The position numbers and the translations under genes were made by a program. The notes under the pieces were generated by a model. It ran no database searches. It worked only from the letters and a program-made list of their open reading frames with translations, and was not told the origin of the DNA. Below, in pieces: positions 14,818 to 22,725 of a stretch of DNA of 38,491 bases (within the stretch, counting starts at the first letter, position 1; the number at the start of each line of letters is the position of its first letter). Source of the stretch: a virus; the IMG/VR virus record IMGVR_UViG_3300035662_000066, positions 1 through 38,491 of that record; one strand, given 5' to 3'.

Positions 14818-15155
14818 GCCTTTTGCTCCAAACATTTTTTGATTTGTGAATATGTTTCTGCTTTCTTGATTTGGTCTGTTGTGAATCTCAATACACGCCA
14901 TCCTTCTGATGTTGCAATGTTGTATTTTTCCATGTCTGATTTATAGCCAACACCTCTTGTATGTCTGCCTTGAATCCAAATGCCACCTTCAATTTCAACT
15001 GCCAATTTTTCATCCATCCATGCAAAGTCAAATCTGAATCTTCGCTTGTCAGTCACTTTGACTTCCTGCATTGGTTCCTGAATTCCATATGTCTTGCACA
15101 ACTGCAAAAACACAATTGCATTCTTTTTCTCTTTTCCTTTTCCATCTGTCACCAT
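14814..15155 (-). CDS. Vsr/PD-(D/E)XK-like endonuclease
   Basis: This 113-aa nuclease has RRFRFDFAWMDEKLAVEIEG at 38-57 (Asp43, Glu54, Glu56). GGIWIQGRHTRGVGY then follows (57-71, His65, Arg67), and EKYN and GWRVLRFTTDQI come after. This layout is typical of a compact phage endonuclease family related to Vsr. It overlaps the primase-helicase by 7 bp. Resolution of replication or recombination intermediates, or host DNA cutting, are possible. No Holliday-junction resolvase of another type is seen, so this may fill that role. Confidence 0.78.
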   Translation of the reverse strand: MVTDGKGKEKKNAIVFLQLCKTYGIQEPMQEVKVTDKRRFRFDFAWMDEKLAVEIEGGIWIQGRHTRGVGYKSDMEKYNIATSEGWRVLRFTTDQIKKAETYSQIKKCLEQKA

Positions 15156-16867
15156 GTTTGCCCCTCGTATGTTTGTAATTCAGAATATGATTGTGTTGGA
15201 ACATCATATTGAAATGGAATTCCCATTTTGTTGACTTTGCCAATGTATTTATTCTTGACTTTTGCAATCATGATTCTTGCAAGTGACTTTCCATCCATTT
15301 CAAAGTCACGATGCACAATCATGATGTTGTGTGGAATGTTGTAAAAATTGGATGATCCTGAAATTGAATAAGGTGTTGGCACCTCATAATTTCCAAAATT
15401 ATCCAATGACTGCATCTTTCTTGGATGTGCAATCAAGACAATATGAATTCCTGTCTTTGAGGCAAACATTCTCATTTTCGCGAGCATTCTTCCAACATAC
15501 AAATTCTCTGTTTCTCCTTTTGCCATTTGCATTTCTAAATTGTTCCATGGATCAATCACTAACATATTGATTCCAAACCTACGCAATAGCAACCGTGCTG
15601 TTGCCAAGACATCATCAAGAGCAAATGTATCTGAATCAGGCATGATATAAAACAAATGTTTTCCAATCCATGACAAAGCCTTTGCCATTGTTTCCTTTGT
15701 CATCCTGTTTCTATTTCCATTCTCAAAAGGTTGCTTGGTGAATATTTCACAAAGTCTCATCAACCAAATTTCAGGGGATGGATTTTCAGGTGAAAACACC
15801 GCTGTCTTCCATCCTGCATGTTCAGCCAATGCAATTGTGATATGGTCAATGAAATTTGATTTGCCAAATGACGGCACGCCTGATACAACAGTCAATTGCC
15901 CTGCATGCCATGTGAAGTGATTATCAAAGCGCGGAAAAATTCCTGTAACTGCACCATCTTGGAATCCATGTTCATAAATATCCATCATTGATTGCATGAA
16001 ATCTGTTGCTAATTTCACACCTTCAATTGGGTATTGTTCAGACTCTGCAATCAATTTGTACAGATGCTCTGCACCATGTTTCATCAGGACATCATTTGCG
16101 TCTTTGCATCCATCAGGGAACCTAACAATGCGACATCTTTCTTTTCCAAATCGCCTTGCCAATTCTTCGCATAATCTTCTGCCAACTGCATCAGCATCCA
16201 CGGCAATATGTATTTCATCAATGCCATCAAAATAATCAATGCAATTGTCAACATAGGACATTTTTGCAATGATATTTTTTGCATCAGGATTTACACCGCC
16301 TTCGGGAACGGAAACTACATTCTGAATTCCTGCCTGGACAAATGACAATGCATCAATTTCACCTTCGCATATTATGGCATATGATTTGTCTTTGATTGAA
16401 TCCAATCGGTAAAAACATTTGTAGCCATCTTTTGTTTGCCTGAATTCCTTTTGTTCTATTCCACGGTATTTCACATTGACAACTTCATCATTCATGATGT
16501 ATGGAAATGCAATCCAATCTTTTCCATAAGCAGAATATGTCACTACTCTTTCTGATTCCAACACATCTTTTGTGATGCCACGCGATTTGAAATAATCAAT
16601 CATCGCTTCTGATTTGTTATCATTGTGGAACCTGACTGCCTTTGGTGGTGGTGGTGCCTGCCATGTTTGCTTTGCATCCTTTGTTGTGATTCCACCGCTC
16701 CACCCGCAATGATGGCACAACCATGTCCTTTCATCAACATTCACAGACAGGCATTTTTCATTTGGATGATTCTGTCTTGTGTGTGAACATTCGGGACACA
16801 ATGTCCTTTGCTGTCCTTTGAATTTTGCATCTATTCCTTTGATGCCATAATCAATAAAACTACTCAT
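15149..16867 (-). CDS. Bifunctional primase-helicase (T7 gp4/Twinkle-like)
   Basis: This 572-aa protein has three parts. An N-terminal zinc ribbon has Cys24, Cys27, Cys51 and Cys54. A TOPRIM primase core has CEGEIDALS at 167-175 and AVDADAVGR at 222-230. A RecA-like DnaB-type helicase has Walker A GVPSFGKS at 330-337 and Walker B LVIDPWN at 436-442. A later AHPRK motif and a Ser-rich loop fit the DnaB family. It would unwind and prime phage DNA for the host polymerase, since no phage polymerase is present. It overlaps the genes on both sides by 4 and 7 bp. Confidence 0.95.
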   Translation of the reverse strand: MSSFIDYGIKGIDAKFKGQQRTLCPECSHTRQNHPNEKCLSVNVDERTWLCHHCGWSGGITTKDAKQTWQAPPPPKAVRFHNDNKSEAMIDYFKSRGITKDVLESERVVTYSAYGKDWIAFPYIMNDEVVNVKYRGIEQKEFRQTKDGYKCFYRLDSIKDKSYAIICEGEIDALSFVQAGIQNVVSVPEGGVNPDAKNIIAKMSYVDNCIDYFDGIDEIHIAVDADAVGRRLCEELARRFGKERCRIVRFPDGCKDANDVLMKHGAEHLYKLIAESEQYPIEGVKLATDFMQSMMDIYEHGFQDGAVTGIFPRFDNHFTWHAGQLTVVSGVPSFGKSNFIDHITIALAEHAGWKTAVFSPENPSPEIWLMRLCEIFTKQPFENGNRNRMTKETMAKALSWIGKHLFYIMPDSDTFALDDVLATARLLLRRFGINMLVIDPWNNLEMQMAKGETENLYVGRMLAKMRMFASKTGIHIVLIAHPRKMQSLDNFGNYEVPTPYSISGSSNFYNIPHNIMIVHRDFEMDGKSLARIMIAKVKNKYIGKVNKMGIPFQYDVPTQSYSELQTYEGQTW

Positions 16868-17169
16868 GGCATTTGCTCTCCAATATCTTGAAAGTATTTT
16901 GCCAATGCTGATTCAAGAATTGTCCTTTGTGATTGATTATTTTTTATTGATAACACTCTGACATGATTCACAATGTCTTCCTTTAATCGAACACCAAATG
17001 GAATATATTTGACTGCATTTGGATTTGGTTTGGGGCCGCGTTTCTTTGGTTCTGAATCTTGCATTTGCTTTTTTATTTTCGGTGCAATTGCAGATTTTTC
17101 AATTCTCTGTTTGTCCAATTTCAATTGCTCTGATAGTTTCATTCTCTGTTCCTTTGTTTTGTAATCCAT
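16864..17169 (-). CDS. Small basic protein with possible ribbon-helix-helix domain
   Basis: This 101-aa protein has an N-terminal lysine-rich helix and an AT-hook-like stretch (KKRGPKPNPNAVKYIPFG). The C-terminal part (VRLKEDIVNHVRVLSIKNN, then SQRTILESALAKYF) fits a ribbon-helix-helix fold. It directly precedes the primase-helicase with an ATGA overlap. It could be a regulator or a replication accessory factor. Confidence 0.6.
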   Translation of the reverse strand: MDYKTKEQRMKLSEQLKLDKQRIEKSAIAPKIKKQMQDSEPKKRGPKPNPNAVKYIPFGVRLKEDIVNHVRVLSIKNNQSQRTILESALAKYFQDIGEQMP

Positions 17170-17273
17170 TCCAAAAATAATAGTGTGACTGTTATCAATG
17201 CACCTGATGCAAATATTGCTAATGCTGTGATAAATAAAAATACTAATGTTTCAAAAACTATGTCCATGATCAT
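17139..17273 (-). CDS. Small two-helix membrane protein (44 aa)
   Basis: The start ATG 17273 overlaps the glycosyltransferase stop (ATGA). The product begins MIMDIVFETLVFLFITALAI and continues ASGALITVTLLFLEWITKQ, almost all membrane segment with a basic tail. Its 3' end overlaps the next gene by about 30 bases in another frame. It may anchor the adjacent glycosyltransferase or act alone on the membrane. Confidence 0.6.
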   Translation of the reverse strand: MIMDIVFETLVFLFITALAIFASGALITVTLLFLEWITKQRNRE

Positions 17274-17977
17274 GCCGTAATATAGTGATAATATTTCAAA
17301 TGATTTTTGCGTAAAAATTGCAAAGTTTCTGCATATTCATCATGATTGATTCCAACTGTTTGTGAACCGACATGATGAACATAGGAACGGCTTACAAAAT
17401 GCTTCAATCCTTTGTCTGCCATCATCAGACATTGAACATCATCTGAATATTGATTGATGGATAAAAAGTCAATCCATGATTTCCTTCTGATGACTGCGCA
17501 AATTGGTGCAATGATGTCTGTTTCAATTATTCTGCTTTCATGATTGAATTTCAAATTGACAATCTTTGTTTCGGAATCATGCCATCTGATATTTTGCTTT
17601 CCTCTTGCGAAATTGGAACGGCATGCCAAATATCCAACATTCTCTGAATCGTAATTCATGAGAGCATTCCAATCAGATTGCAACAATGAAAATGTTGATG
17701 GATCAAAAACAATATCATCATTTGCCACAACAATCGTTTCATGCTTTTCAAATGCCCTTTGACATATAAAATTATAGGCATCACCAAAATTGTTTGCTGT
17801 TGACTTCACAAGGTGCATTGAATGCCATCTTGAATGATAATCAATTGAATCAATACCTGAATGCGCAATGTATATTTCAACATTCGATGGCACATATTGT
17901 TCAATTGATTTAAGCATGACAGGAAGATTTCTTGCATGAACAGTGCTGATGCAAATTGCCGTGATCTTACTTTGCAT
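17270..17977 (-). CDS. GT-A-type glycosyltransferase-like protein
   Basis: This 235-aa protein has ITAICISTVHARNLPVMLKS at the N-terminus and VVANDDIVFDPSTF at 83-96, where NDD is placed like the DxD metal site of family 2 transferases. AYNFICQRAF and PICAVIRRKSW match the general nucleotide-sugar fold, and a HHVGSQT segment lies near the end. I use ATG 17977, which overlaps the previous gene by 11 bp. The target could be host surface glycans, phage DNA bases or a protein. Its early position favours modification of the host or of DNA. Confidence 0.72.
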   Translation of the reverse strand: MQSKITAICISTVHARNLPVMLKSIEQYVPSNVEIYIAHSGIDSIDYHSRWHSMHLVKSTANNFGDAYNFICQRAFEKHETIVVANDDIVFDPSTFSLLQSDWNALMNYDSENVGYLACRSNFARGKQNIRWHDSETKIVNLKFNHESRIIETDIIAPICAVIRRKSWIDFLSINQYSDDVQCLMMADKGLKHFVSRSYVHHVGSQTVGINHDEYAETLQFLRKNHLKYYHYITA

Positions 17978-18413
17978 CTTTGTGATTCCTGATGAATTCC
18001 AATACATATTCTGCTTGTCTATTTTTGTCAACTGCCATCATATTGATTTTGTTGACAATCCTAATTGGCAAATTGTAAATTGCTGATGCATGTCTGTCTG
18101 CACAAAACCTTCCGTCTTCATCTGAACACCATTCTTGATATTCTGCTGAATCGTATGTGAATTCAGTATCGTAGTCATTGATTGCATAAGATTTCAACCC
18201 ATTGTATTTGATGTAATCATCAGAGCGCAACCATGCCAACGCTTCAAAGAAATTCAATTTGATATTGCTTCCTGATTCCCAACCCTTGCCAAGATATGTT
18301 TCCAATTTTTCAGCATCTTCAAAGAGCGTTCCCAATCCGAATATGTCATAATTTTCAGTCGGGAAATGATCACGAAAATATATCGTGTCCTGTTCTAAAA
18401 AATCAAAGCGCAT
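17967..18413 (-). CDS. Hypothetical acidic protein
   Basis: This 148-aa protein is rich in Asp, Glu, Tyr and Phe (DYDTEFTYDSAEYQEW, FRDHFPTENYDIFGLG). It overlaps the DnaA-like gene by 11 bp and the glycosyltransferase by 11 bp. The composition resembles DNA-mimic or host-takeover proteins, but no family was recognised. Confidence 0.7.
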   Translation of the reverse strand: MRFDFLEQDTIYFRDHFPTENYDIFGLGTLFEDAEKLETYLGKGWESGSNIKLNFFEALAWLRSDDYIKYNGLKSYAINDYDTEFTYDSAEYQEWCSDEDGRFCADRHASAIYNLPIRIVNKINMMAVDKNRQAEYVLEFIRNHKDAK

Positions 18414-18972
18414 TGTGTTTCCTTCTGTTAGAAATTTGATGAATAAACTTATCTATTTTGTGACAAATTACACGCTCTCTTTCGTAGGCTTCAATCATTC
18501 CAATTGCATCATCAATATGGGTCACAATCGTGCTGTGGTCTTTGCCTAATAGTTTGCCAATTTGAACCATAGTCAATTGAAAATAATAATATGCAAAAAA
18601 TGATATGTATTTGCGAACAATTGGCAATGGAAGTTTTCTTGATTTTGACATCAATTCTTCCATGCTCACTTCATATAAATTGCAAATGAAAACCATTGTC
18701 AAATTGACATCCATGTGCAGTTTGTGACTTATGATATATTTGTTCCTGAACAATTCTGCAGACTTTGAAAAATGCGCTGCTGATGGTGTTGTTGACTTCA
18801 TTTCATCGGGTGCTCTTTGCATGTATTGCGTTGACTTTCCAAAGTATCTTTCACGCTCTTCCCGCAAAACATCAGAATGCCTGCCTGTCTTAACTCGGTT
18901 ATCTTTTGGCTTTGTGCTTTCCGCAACATCACCAAGATTTCCAATTGATACGAATCTTTCCATGTGGATCAT
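18403..18972 (-). CDS. DnaA domain IV-like replication protein (no AAA+ domain)
   Basis: This 189-aa protein has a C-terminal 100 residues matching DnaA domain IV. A helix with SMEELMSKSRKLPLPIVRKY is followed by the recognition signature IGKLLGKDHSTIVTHIDDAI, comparable to the (R)DHTTVLHA motif of DnaA. The N-terminal 80 residues are polar and lack Walker motifs. It could bind DnaA boxes or a phage origin without ATP-driven melting. It overlaps the origin-candidate gene by 4 bp, which supports a joint function in initiation. Confidence 0.8.
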   Translation of the reverse strand: MIHMERFVSIGNLGDVAESTKPKDNRVKTGRHSDVLREERERYFGKSTQYMQRAPDEMKSTTPSAAHFSKSAELFRNKYIISHKLHMDVNLTMVFICNLYEVSMEELMSKSRKLPLPIVRKYISFFAYYYFQLTMVQIGKLLGKDHSTIVTHIDDAIGMIEAYERERVICHKIDKFIHQISNRRKHNAL

Positions 18973-19586
18973 CCTTTGAATTGTGCTTTGACTGGTGAAT
19001 TCATTTTTGTTTGTGCCTGATTCTTTTTCAGCAAATTCATGATGACAAGTTCACCGTTTTTCATGGTGTTTGCCAATGCCTTCAAATGCCTGATTTTGTC
19101 ATTCCAAAATTCATCACGAAATGCACTAAACAAAGCCTGTTCAATCATGGCATGTGAATACCCTAATTTGTACAATTTGCGAAGTGCCTTCAAAGCATGA
19201 ATCTTTTGCTGCCTTGATGAAAGATACTCAATTTGCAATTCATCTTTCAAGTGCCCAAACAATTTTTCATTCAATTTTTCAAGTGATGCAAGTTCATTCG
19301 AATTGAAATCGGACAAACTTGATTCAGTTCGCTTTGGTTTTGGGGTTCCTGAATCATCACTGATTCCCCCCCCTTTATTCCCCCCCTCTTTTTCTCCCCT
19401 TAAACCCCTCTTATTCTCCCCCCCTATAATCCCCCCCAAATTTGAGAAAGAATATATTTCTTTTTGTGATACTTTTTCTTTGCCTGATTCATGCATCAAA
19501 TCCAACTTGGTGCTGATGTCTGCCAAATGACTTTCAATTCCTTGCAGAATTGTGGCAATTGTCTGAATTATGTTCTGATTTTCCAT
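18969..19586 (-). CDS. Replication-initiator-like protein with Gly-rich linker encoded by a G-tract cluster
   Basis: This 205-aa protein has three parts: an N-terminal coiled coil (1-40), a low-complexity linker (about 50-80, LGGIIGGENKRGLRGEKEGG) and a helical C-terminal domain (105-190). The last has IEQALFSAFRDEFWNDKI, reminiscent of phage replication and DnaT/lambda O-type domains. The linker-coding DNA is the G/C-tract cluster at 19366-19437. The layout recalls lambda gene O, whose linker-coding region is the origin. Domain assignment is my inference from architecture and position beside the DnaA-like gene. Confidence 0.65.
   Translation of the reverse strand: MENQNIIQTIATILQGIESHLADISTKLDLMHESGKEKVSQKEIYSFSNLGGIIGGENKRGLRGEKEGGNKGGGISDDSGTPKPKRTESSLSDFNSNELASLEKLNEKLFGHLKDELQIEYLSSRQQKIHALKALRKLYKLGYSHAMIEQALFSAFRDEFWNDKIRHLKALANTMKNGELVIMNLLKKNQAQTKMNSPVKAQFKG
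19366..19437. other. Mirror-symmetric G/C-tract cluster, candidate replication origin
   Basis: Six C-runs on the plus strand (G-runs on the minus) have lengths 8, 7, 4, 4, 7 and 7. Their spacers are 6, 9, 5, 9 and 6 bases, so the pattern is symmetric about the centre. The strand is nearly all pyrimidine. The element could form G-quadruplex or triplex structures. An A+T-rich stretch follows (19438-19485). Glycines here are mostly GGG, whereas the poly-Gly tail at 24288-24488 uses GGT and GGC, which points to selection on DNA rather than on protein. Confidence 0.7.
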
Positions 19587-19726
19587 TTTAACATCCTTGC
19601 ATAGTTTGTGAATAGTCGTTTTTGCTCGTTTTAAGGCTCACCATTGAATGAAAGGGCATAAACACATATATTCTTATGGGTTGACACCCTTTCGCGTCTC
19701 ATATTCGATTTATGGCAATTTTCAAT
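19587..19726 (-). promoter_or_regulatory. Structured 140-base noncoding gap
   Basis: This gap precedes the replication-initiator-like gene. Inverted repeats GAAAGGG (19650-19656) and CCCTTTC (19687-19693) enclose a second pair, CATAA (19657-19661) and TTATG (19674-19678), and a competing GGGT/ACCC pair. No gene on either strand and no clear promoter box was found. It may be part of the origin, a leader RNA structure or a small RNA. Confidence 0.45.
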
Positions 19727-20320
19727 TTACATGATTCCATTCAAGAAATTGCGTTGTGCATCAGTCTGAATAGTGGTTTGTCTTGCTTGTTTTGCCTGAT
19801 CATATTTCCATTGATCCTTTTGATGCTGGTTTTCCATAATATCAGAAACGGAATGCACTGTAAACTTATTCAAATGTGGTGTCAAAAAACCTTTTGCATT
19901 CAAAGCATTGGCAATTTGCAATCTTGAATATCCCTCTTTTTTCATAATCCAAGCAATTCGATATGGTTCATTGTATTGTTTTTCTGCATAGGTTCCAACA
20001 CGGCGCGTTCTTTTCTCATTCATTCTTTTTGCCAATGATGGATTTGTTTCATGTGCCTTTTCAACTGCCTTTGCTGATTGAATTTGCTTTGCAACTTCAT
20101 TCTGAATAATCTTTTTAAGTTCATCCTGAATCATCCTTGGAATTCTGAATTGAATTTCATTCACAATACTATTCAAATGCCTTGTCAATCCTTCAAAAGC
20201 CGTAACCTTCTCTATTGTTGAAATTTGCTGTGATTCCATTTGCTGCAATTTATCATTGAATTCCTGAATCTTTGCATCCAATCCAAGTGTGAATTCTTGT
20301 CTGTTAAAAAATAATCCCAT
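19727..20320 (-). CDS. Coiled-coil protein with C-terminal recombinase-type HTH
   Basis: This 197-aa protein has residues 1-100 that form a long helical, coiled-coil region (LDAKIQEFNDKLQQME). Residues 115-165 (YRIAWIMKKEGYSRLQIANA, then LNAKGFLTPHLNKFTVHSV) resemble the small DNA-binding HTH segment of serine recombinases. There is no catalytic recombinase domain. It may be a DNA-organising or regulatory factor. It lies between the nuclease gene and the structured gap. Confidence 0.65.
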   Translation of the reverse strand: MGLFFNRQEFTLGLDAKIQEFNDKLQQMESQQISTIEKVTAFEGLTRHLNSIVNEIQFRIPRMIQDELKKIIQNEVAKQIQSAKAVEKAHETNPSLAKRMNEKRTRRVGTYAEKQYNEPYRIAWIMKKEGYSRLQIANALNAKGFLTPHLNKFTVHSVSDIMENQHQKDQWKYDQAKQARQTTIQTDAQRNFLNGIM

Positions 20321-20338
20321 TTCATCATCTCCAAATAA

Positions 20339-20986
20339 TTAAAATAATTCAAATACAGATATGTCTTCATTTAATTGCATAGAATCTTCAATGCCTGAAA
20401 CAATTATGAATCTATGCAATTCATCAATTGTTGTTTTGATATGCTGTTCATCCATTTGTGATGCACGCAATGTGAATGAATGAAATGATTTGTATTGCAA
20501 CTCGGAATCAATGTCACTGATTGTTTTCCATTTTGTTGATGGTGCAGGAAATTCAAAAACAACATATTCAATTTCATCCGCTTCAAATAACCAACAGTAC
20601 ATTTGCCATTGAATTGAATCCAAATACTTGTCAATAGAGAATGAACCCCATGTTGTCTTCGCTTCGATCACACGCCTTCCAACCAAATAATCAGCAACAC
20701 CAGTAATGGCAATTTCACCATGTTTGGATTGATGTCTTTTTCTTGTCTTTGCTTCATGCATGCCACCTTGAAAAAGTGTTCTTGCATGATTGATTTGTTC
20801 TGCATTGAATATCATTGGAACATCAGCATCTTGATTTTCAATCAGTGAATGAAACATTGTTCCCAATTCCATTTTGATTGATCGCATGCCTGTTTTCAAC
20901 AATGTTTGTTTCAATTGATTTTCATCAATGATGTCATTGCAATATTTCAACCATGCATCACATTGTGTTGCTGATATTTTAATCAT
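20339..20986 (-). CDS. RecB/Cas4-like PD-(D/E)XK nuclease
   Basis: This 215-aa exonuclease-type protein has the motif series of the RecB family: His46 in LGTMFHSLIE, Asp99 in GVADY, Glu108-x-Lys110 in VIEAK, and QWQMYCW (Gln128, Tyr130). The four-cysteine cluster of Cas4 is absent. Together with the Sak4-like ATPase it would form a phage recombination or end-processing pair. Confidence 0.85.
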   Translation of the reverse strand: MIKISATQCDAWLKYCNDIIDENQLKQTLLKTGMRSIKMELGTMFHSLIENQDADVPMIFNAEQINHARTLFQGGMHEAKTRKRHQSKHGEIAITGVADYLVGRRVIEAKTTWGSFSIDKYLDSIQWQMYCWLFEADEIEYVVFEFPAPSTKWKTISDIDSELQYKSFHSFTLRASQMDEQHIKTTIDELHRFIIVSGIEDSMQLNEDISVFELF

Positions 20987-21299
20987 GATACAACCTCTTC
21001 ATTTCGCCTGTAATTGAGTCAGTAACACATTCATGCAAGCCATTTCCAATACCTCGAGCCAGATTGCTTCTTGCTTCCATCACCTTTTCAATTTCTGCAA
21101 TCACTTCATTCACTGTTCGCTTGTCATTGATGTAATTACCTGATGATTCACCATCACTATCACGAGAGCCATCATCAACAAATTGAATGCTTGTATGATA
21201 ATTCTTGATTTTGAAAACTTTGATAATGAATTCAGGGTTTATGTAAATTTCCTCAACATGTTTGTGAGGGCATTCAACTTTCAAAAAATACTTACTCAT
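20979..21299 (-). CDS. Hypothetical protein in the recombination cluster
   Basis: This 106-aa protein begins MSKYFLKVECPHKHVEEIYI and has a polar Asp/Ser-rich middle and a helix VNEVIAEIEKVMEARSN. I take ATG 21299, which overlaps the previous stop by 8 bp, instead of the longer frame. No family was recognised. Confidence 0.65.
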   Translation of the reverse strand: MSKYFLKVECPHKHVEEIYINPEFIIKVFKIKNYHTSIQFVDDGSRDSDGESSGNYINDKRTVNEVIAEIEKVMEARSNLARGIGNGLHECVTDSITGEMKRLYHD

Positions 21300-21576
21300 G
21301 GTCGCCTCCGTAGTTTTCTTTATAGTATTCCTCTGCTTGCGTGTATGCATCTTTTGTCAAATCATGTACAAGTCCGAGTAAATGAGCATCAACAATCTGC
21401 TCTTTTTCCATTTGCTTGGCTTTTACCAAAAATTCATCTAATTTTTCGTGTTGTATTTTAATTACAATGTAATTAATGATTTCGCCCTTTTGGGTGAAAA
21501 AAAATTCATCACCCCAATGTATAGATGTATTTTCTATACTTTGCCTCATCCAATCCACCGCCGTATGCTTACTCAT
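21292..21576 (-). CDS. Conserved Bacteroidota-phage small protein
   Basis: This 94-aa protein begins MSKHTAVDWMRQSIENTSIH and ends with EEYYKENYGGDHE. It has EFLVKAKQMEKEQIVDAHLL in the middle, a pattern I associate with a small protein frequent in Bacteroidota genomes and their phages. The function is unknown. It supports the host assignment. Confidence 0.7.
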   Translation of the reverse strand: MSKHTAVDWMRQSIENTSIHWGDEFFFTQKGEIINYIVIKIQHEKLDEFLVKAKQMEKEQIVDAHLLGLVHDLTKDAYTQAEEYYKENYGGDHE

Positions 21577-22475
21577 GATTGCACCCCTGTGAATTGTTTT
21601 GATTTGACATCATAATTGAATCCAAGTGATTCTGCCTTTGTCTTAATAGAATTCCAAATCTGCATCTTTTCACCTTTCGTGAATGATGATTCAGTCAATG
21701 TGTTCATGATGGCATTGATTGATTCAACTGATTCACATTTGCTTGCTGTTTCAATCATGTTATTGATTGCACGCAATGATTCAGTGTGATTCAATCTAGT
21801 GTGGTTGAATGCAGTCTTGGTTTGTTCAAATATGTTTGCCATGAATGATTCAAGTTCATTGTAATGTGGAATAATGATTGCAGGAAGTTCAGCAGAATTT
21901 TTACCAACTTTCCAATCCTTTGCATCAAAGTCAATGACTGTATTTCCTTTGTCATCTTTGAACATATATCCAACCATGTCTGCCTTCTGAATAATCAAAT
22001 CATAACTTGATCCCTGTGCCAATGGCTTTACTTTCAATTGTTCTGATTCTGTCACCTGTTTGGAATGCATGATAAAAATGATGTCTTTGTTCAATGCTCG
22101 AATCAATTTCAGGAATTTATGAAATGTAGTTTTCAATTCCCCAAACAATTGCATCTTCATGCGCTCTAATTTAGGATTTGTTTCAATATGCCATTCCATG
22201 ATTGAATCCAACATTGTGCCTGCTGTGTCAATTACAATGGTTTCATAATCTTTGATGATGTCAACAAGCATTGAATCATTCGCAATATCTCTCCAATGCA
22301 CATGCTCATAACAGTCTTTGCTTAGTTTGCTTCTTTGGTAACCTTCATCAAAATCCAATACCAATGGTTTGTTTGCTGTGTTTGCCAATGTTGATTTCCC
22401 AACACCCGCTTCACCATAGATGACAAAGATTGTTGATGTCAATGCAAGTGCCTGATCCTGTGTTTTGAATTTCAT
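21573..22475 (-). CDS. Sak4-like RecA-fold ATPase
   Basis: This 300-aa protein has Walker A GEAGVGKST at 21-29, FDEG at about 42-45 and Walker B TIVIDTAGT around 79-87 (Asp83). A sensor-like region FIMHSKQVT follows. This is the layout of phage Sak4 single-strand-annealing ATPases. The C-terminal 80 residues are helical and specific to this protein. Context with the RecB-like nuclease supports a role in recombination. Confidence 0.85.
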   Translation of the reverse strand: MKFKTQDQALALTSTIFVIYGEAGVGKSTLANTANKPLVLDFDEGYQRSKLSKDCYEHVHWRDIANDSMLVDIIKDYETIVIDTAGTMLDSIMEWHIETNPKLERMKMQLFGELKTTFHKFLKLIRALNKDIIFIMHSKQVTESEQLKVKPLAQGSSYDLIIQKADMVGYMFKDDKGNTVIDFDAKDWKVGKNSAELPAIIIPHYNELESFMANIFEQTKTAFNHTRLNHTESLRAINNMIETASKCESVESINAIMNTLTESSFTKGEKMQIWNSIKTKAESLGFNYDVKSKQFTGVQS

Positions 22476-22711
22476 TTTGTTTGCTCCAATTGTTTTGTGA
22501 AAAGTTCATCCAATTCTTTTTTGAAAATCAATGCCATTGGTTTGTTCTTTGCTGACATTGTGTATTTTATGTTTTTGACTTTTGGCAATACATGCCAAAT
22601 TGCTTTTCCTTTGCGCCGTCGCCTGCCTTTGCAAATCATCTGAATATACCTTTGACTCTTTCCGTAGATTTGCGATGCTTCTTCTGTTGTAATCCATTCA
22701 ATTTCATTCAT
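22472..22711 (-). CDS. Small HTH (excisionase/MerR-like) DNA-binding protein
   Basis: This 79-aa protein starts at ATG 22711, nine bases after a GGAG ribosome-binding site. ITTEEASQIYGKSQRYIQMI is a winged-helix-turn-helix start of excisionase type. A basic block KGRRRRKGKAIW then follows. It may regulate phage genes or act in recombination. The longer upstream frame lacks support. Confidence 0.65.
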   Translation of the reverse strand: MNEIEWITTEEASQIYGKSQRYIQMICKGRRRRKGKAIWHVLPKVKNIKYTMSAKNKPMALIFKKELDELFTKQLEQTK

Positions 22712-22725
22712 CCATTTGCGCTCCT

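Noticed and set aside
20339-20986. Cas4 of a CRISPR system
   Set aside because: The RecB-type motifs are present, but the Cas4 iron-sulfur cysteines are missing and no other cas gene or array is nearby.
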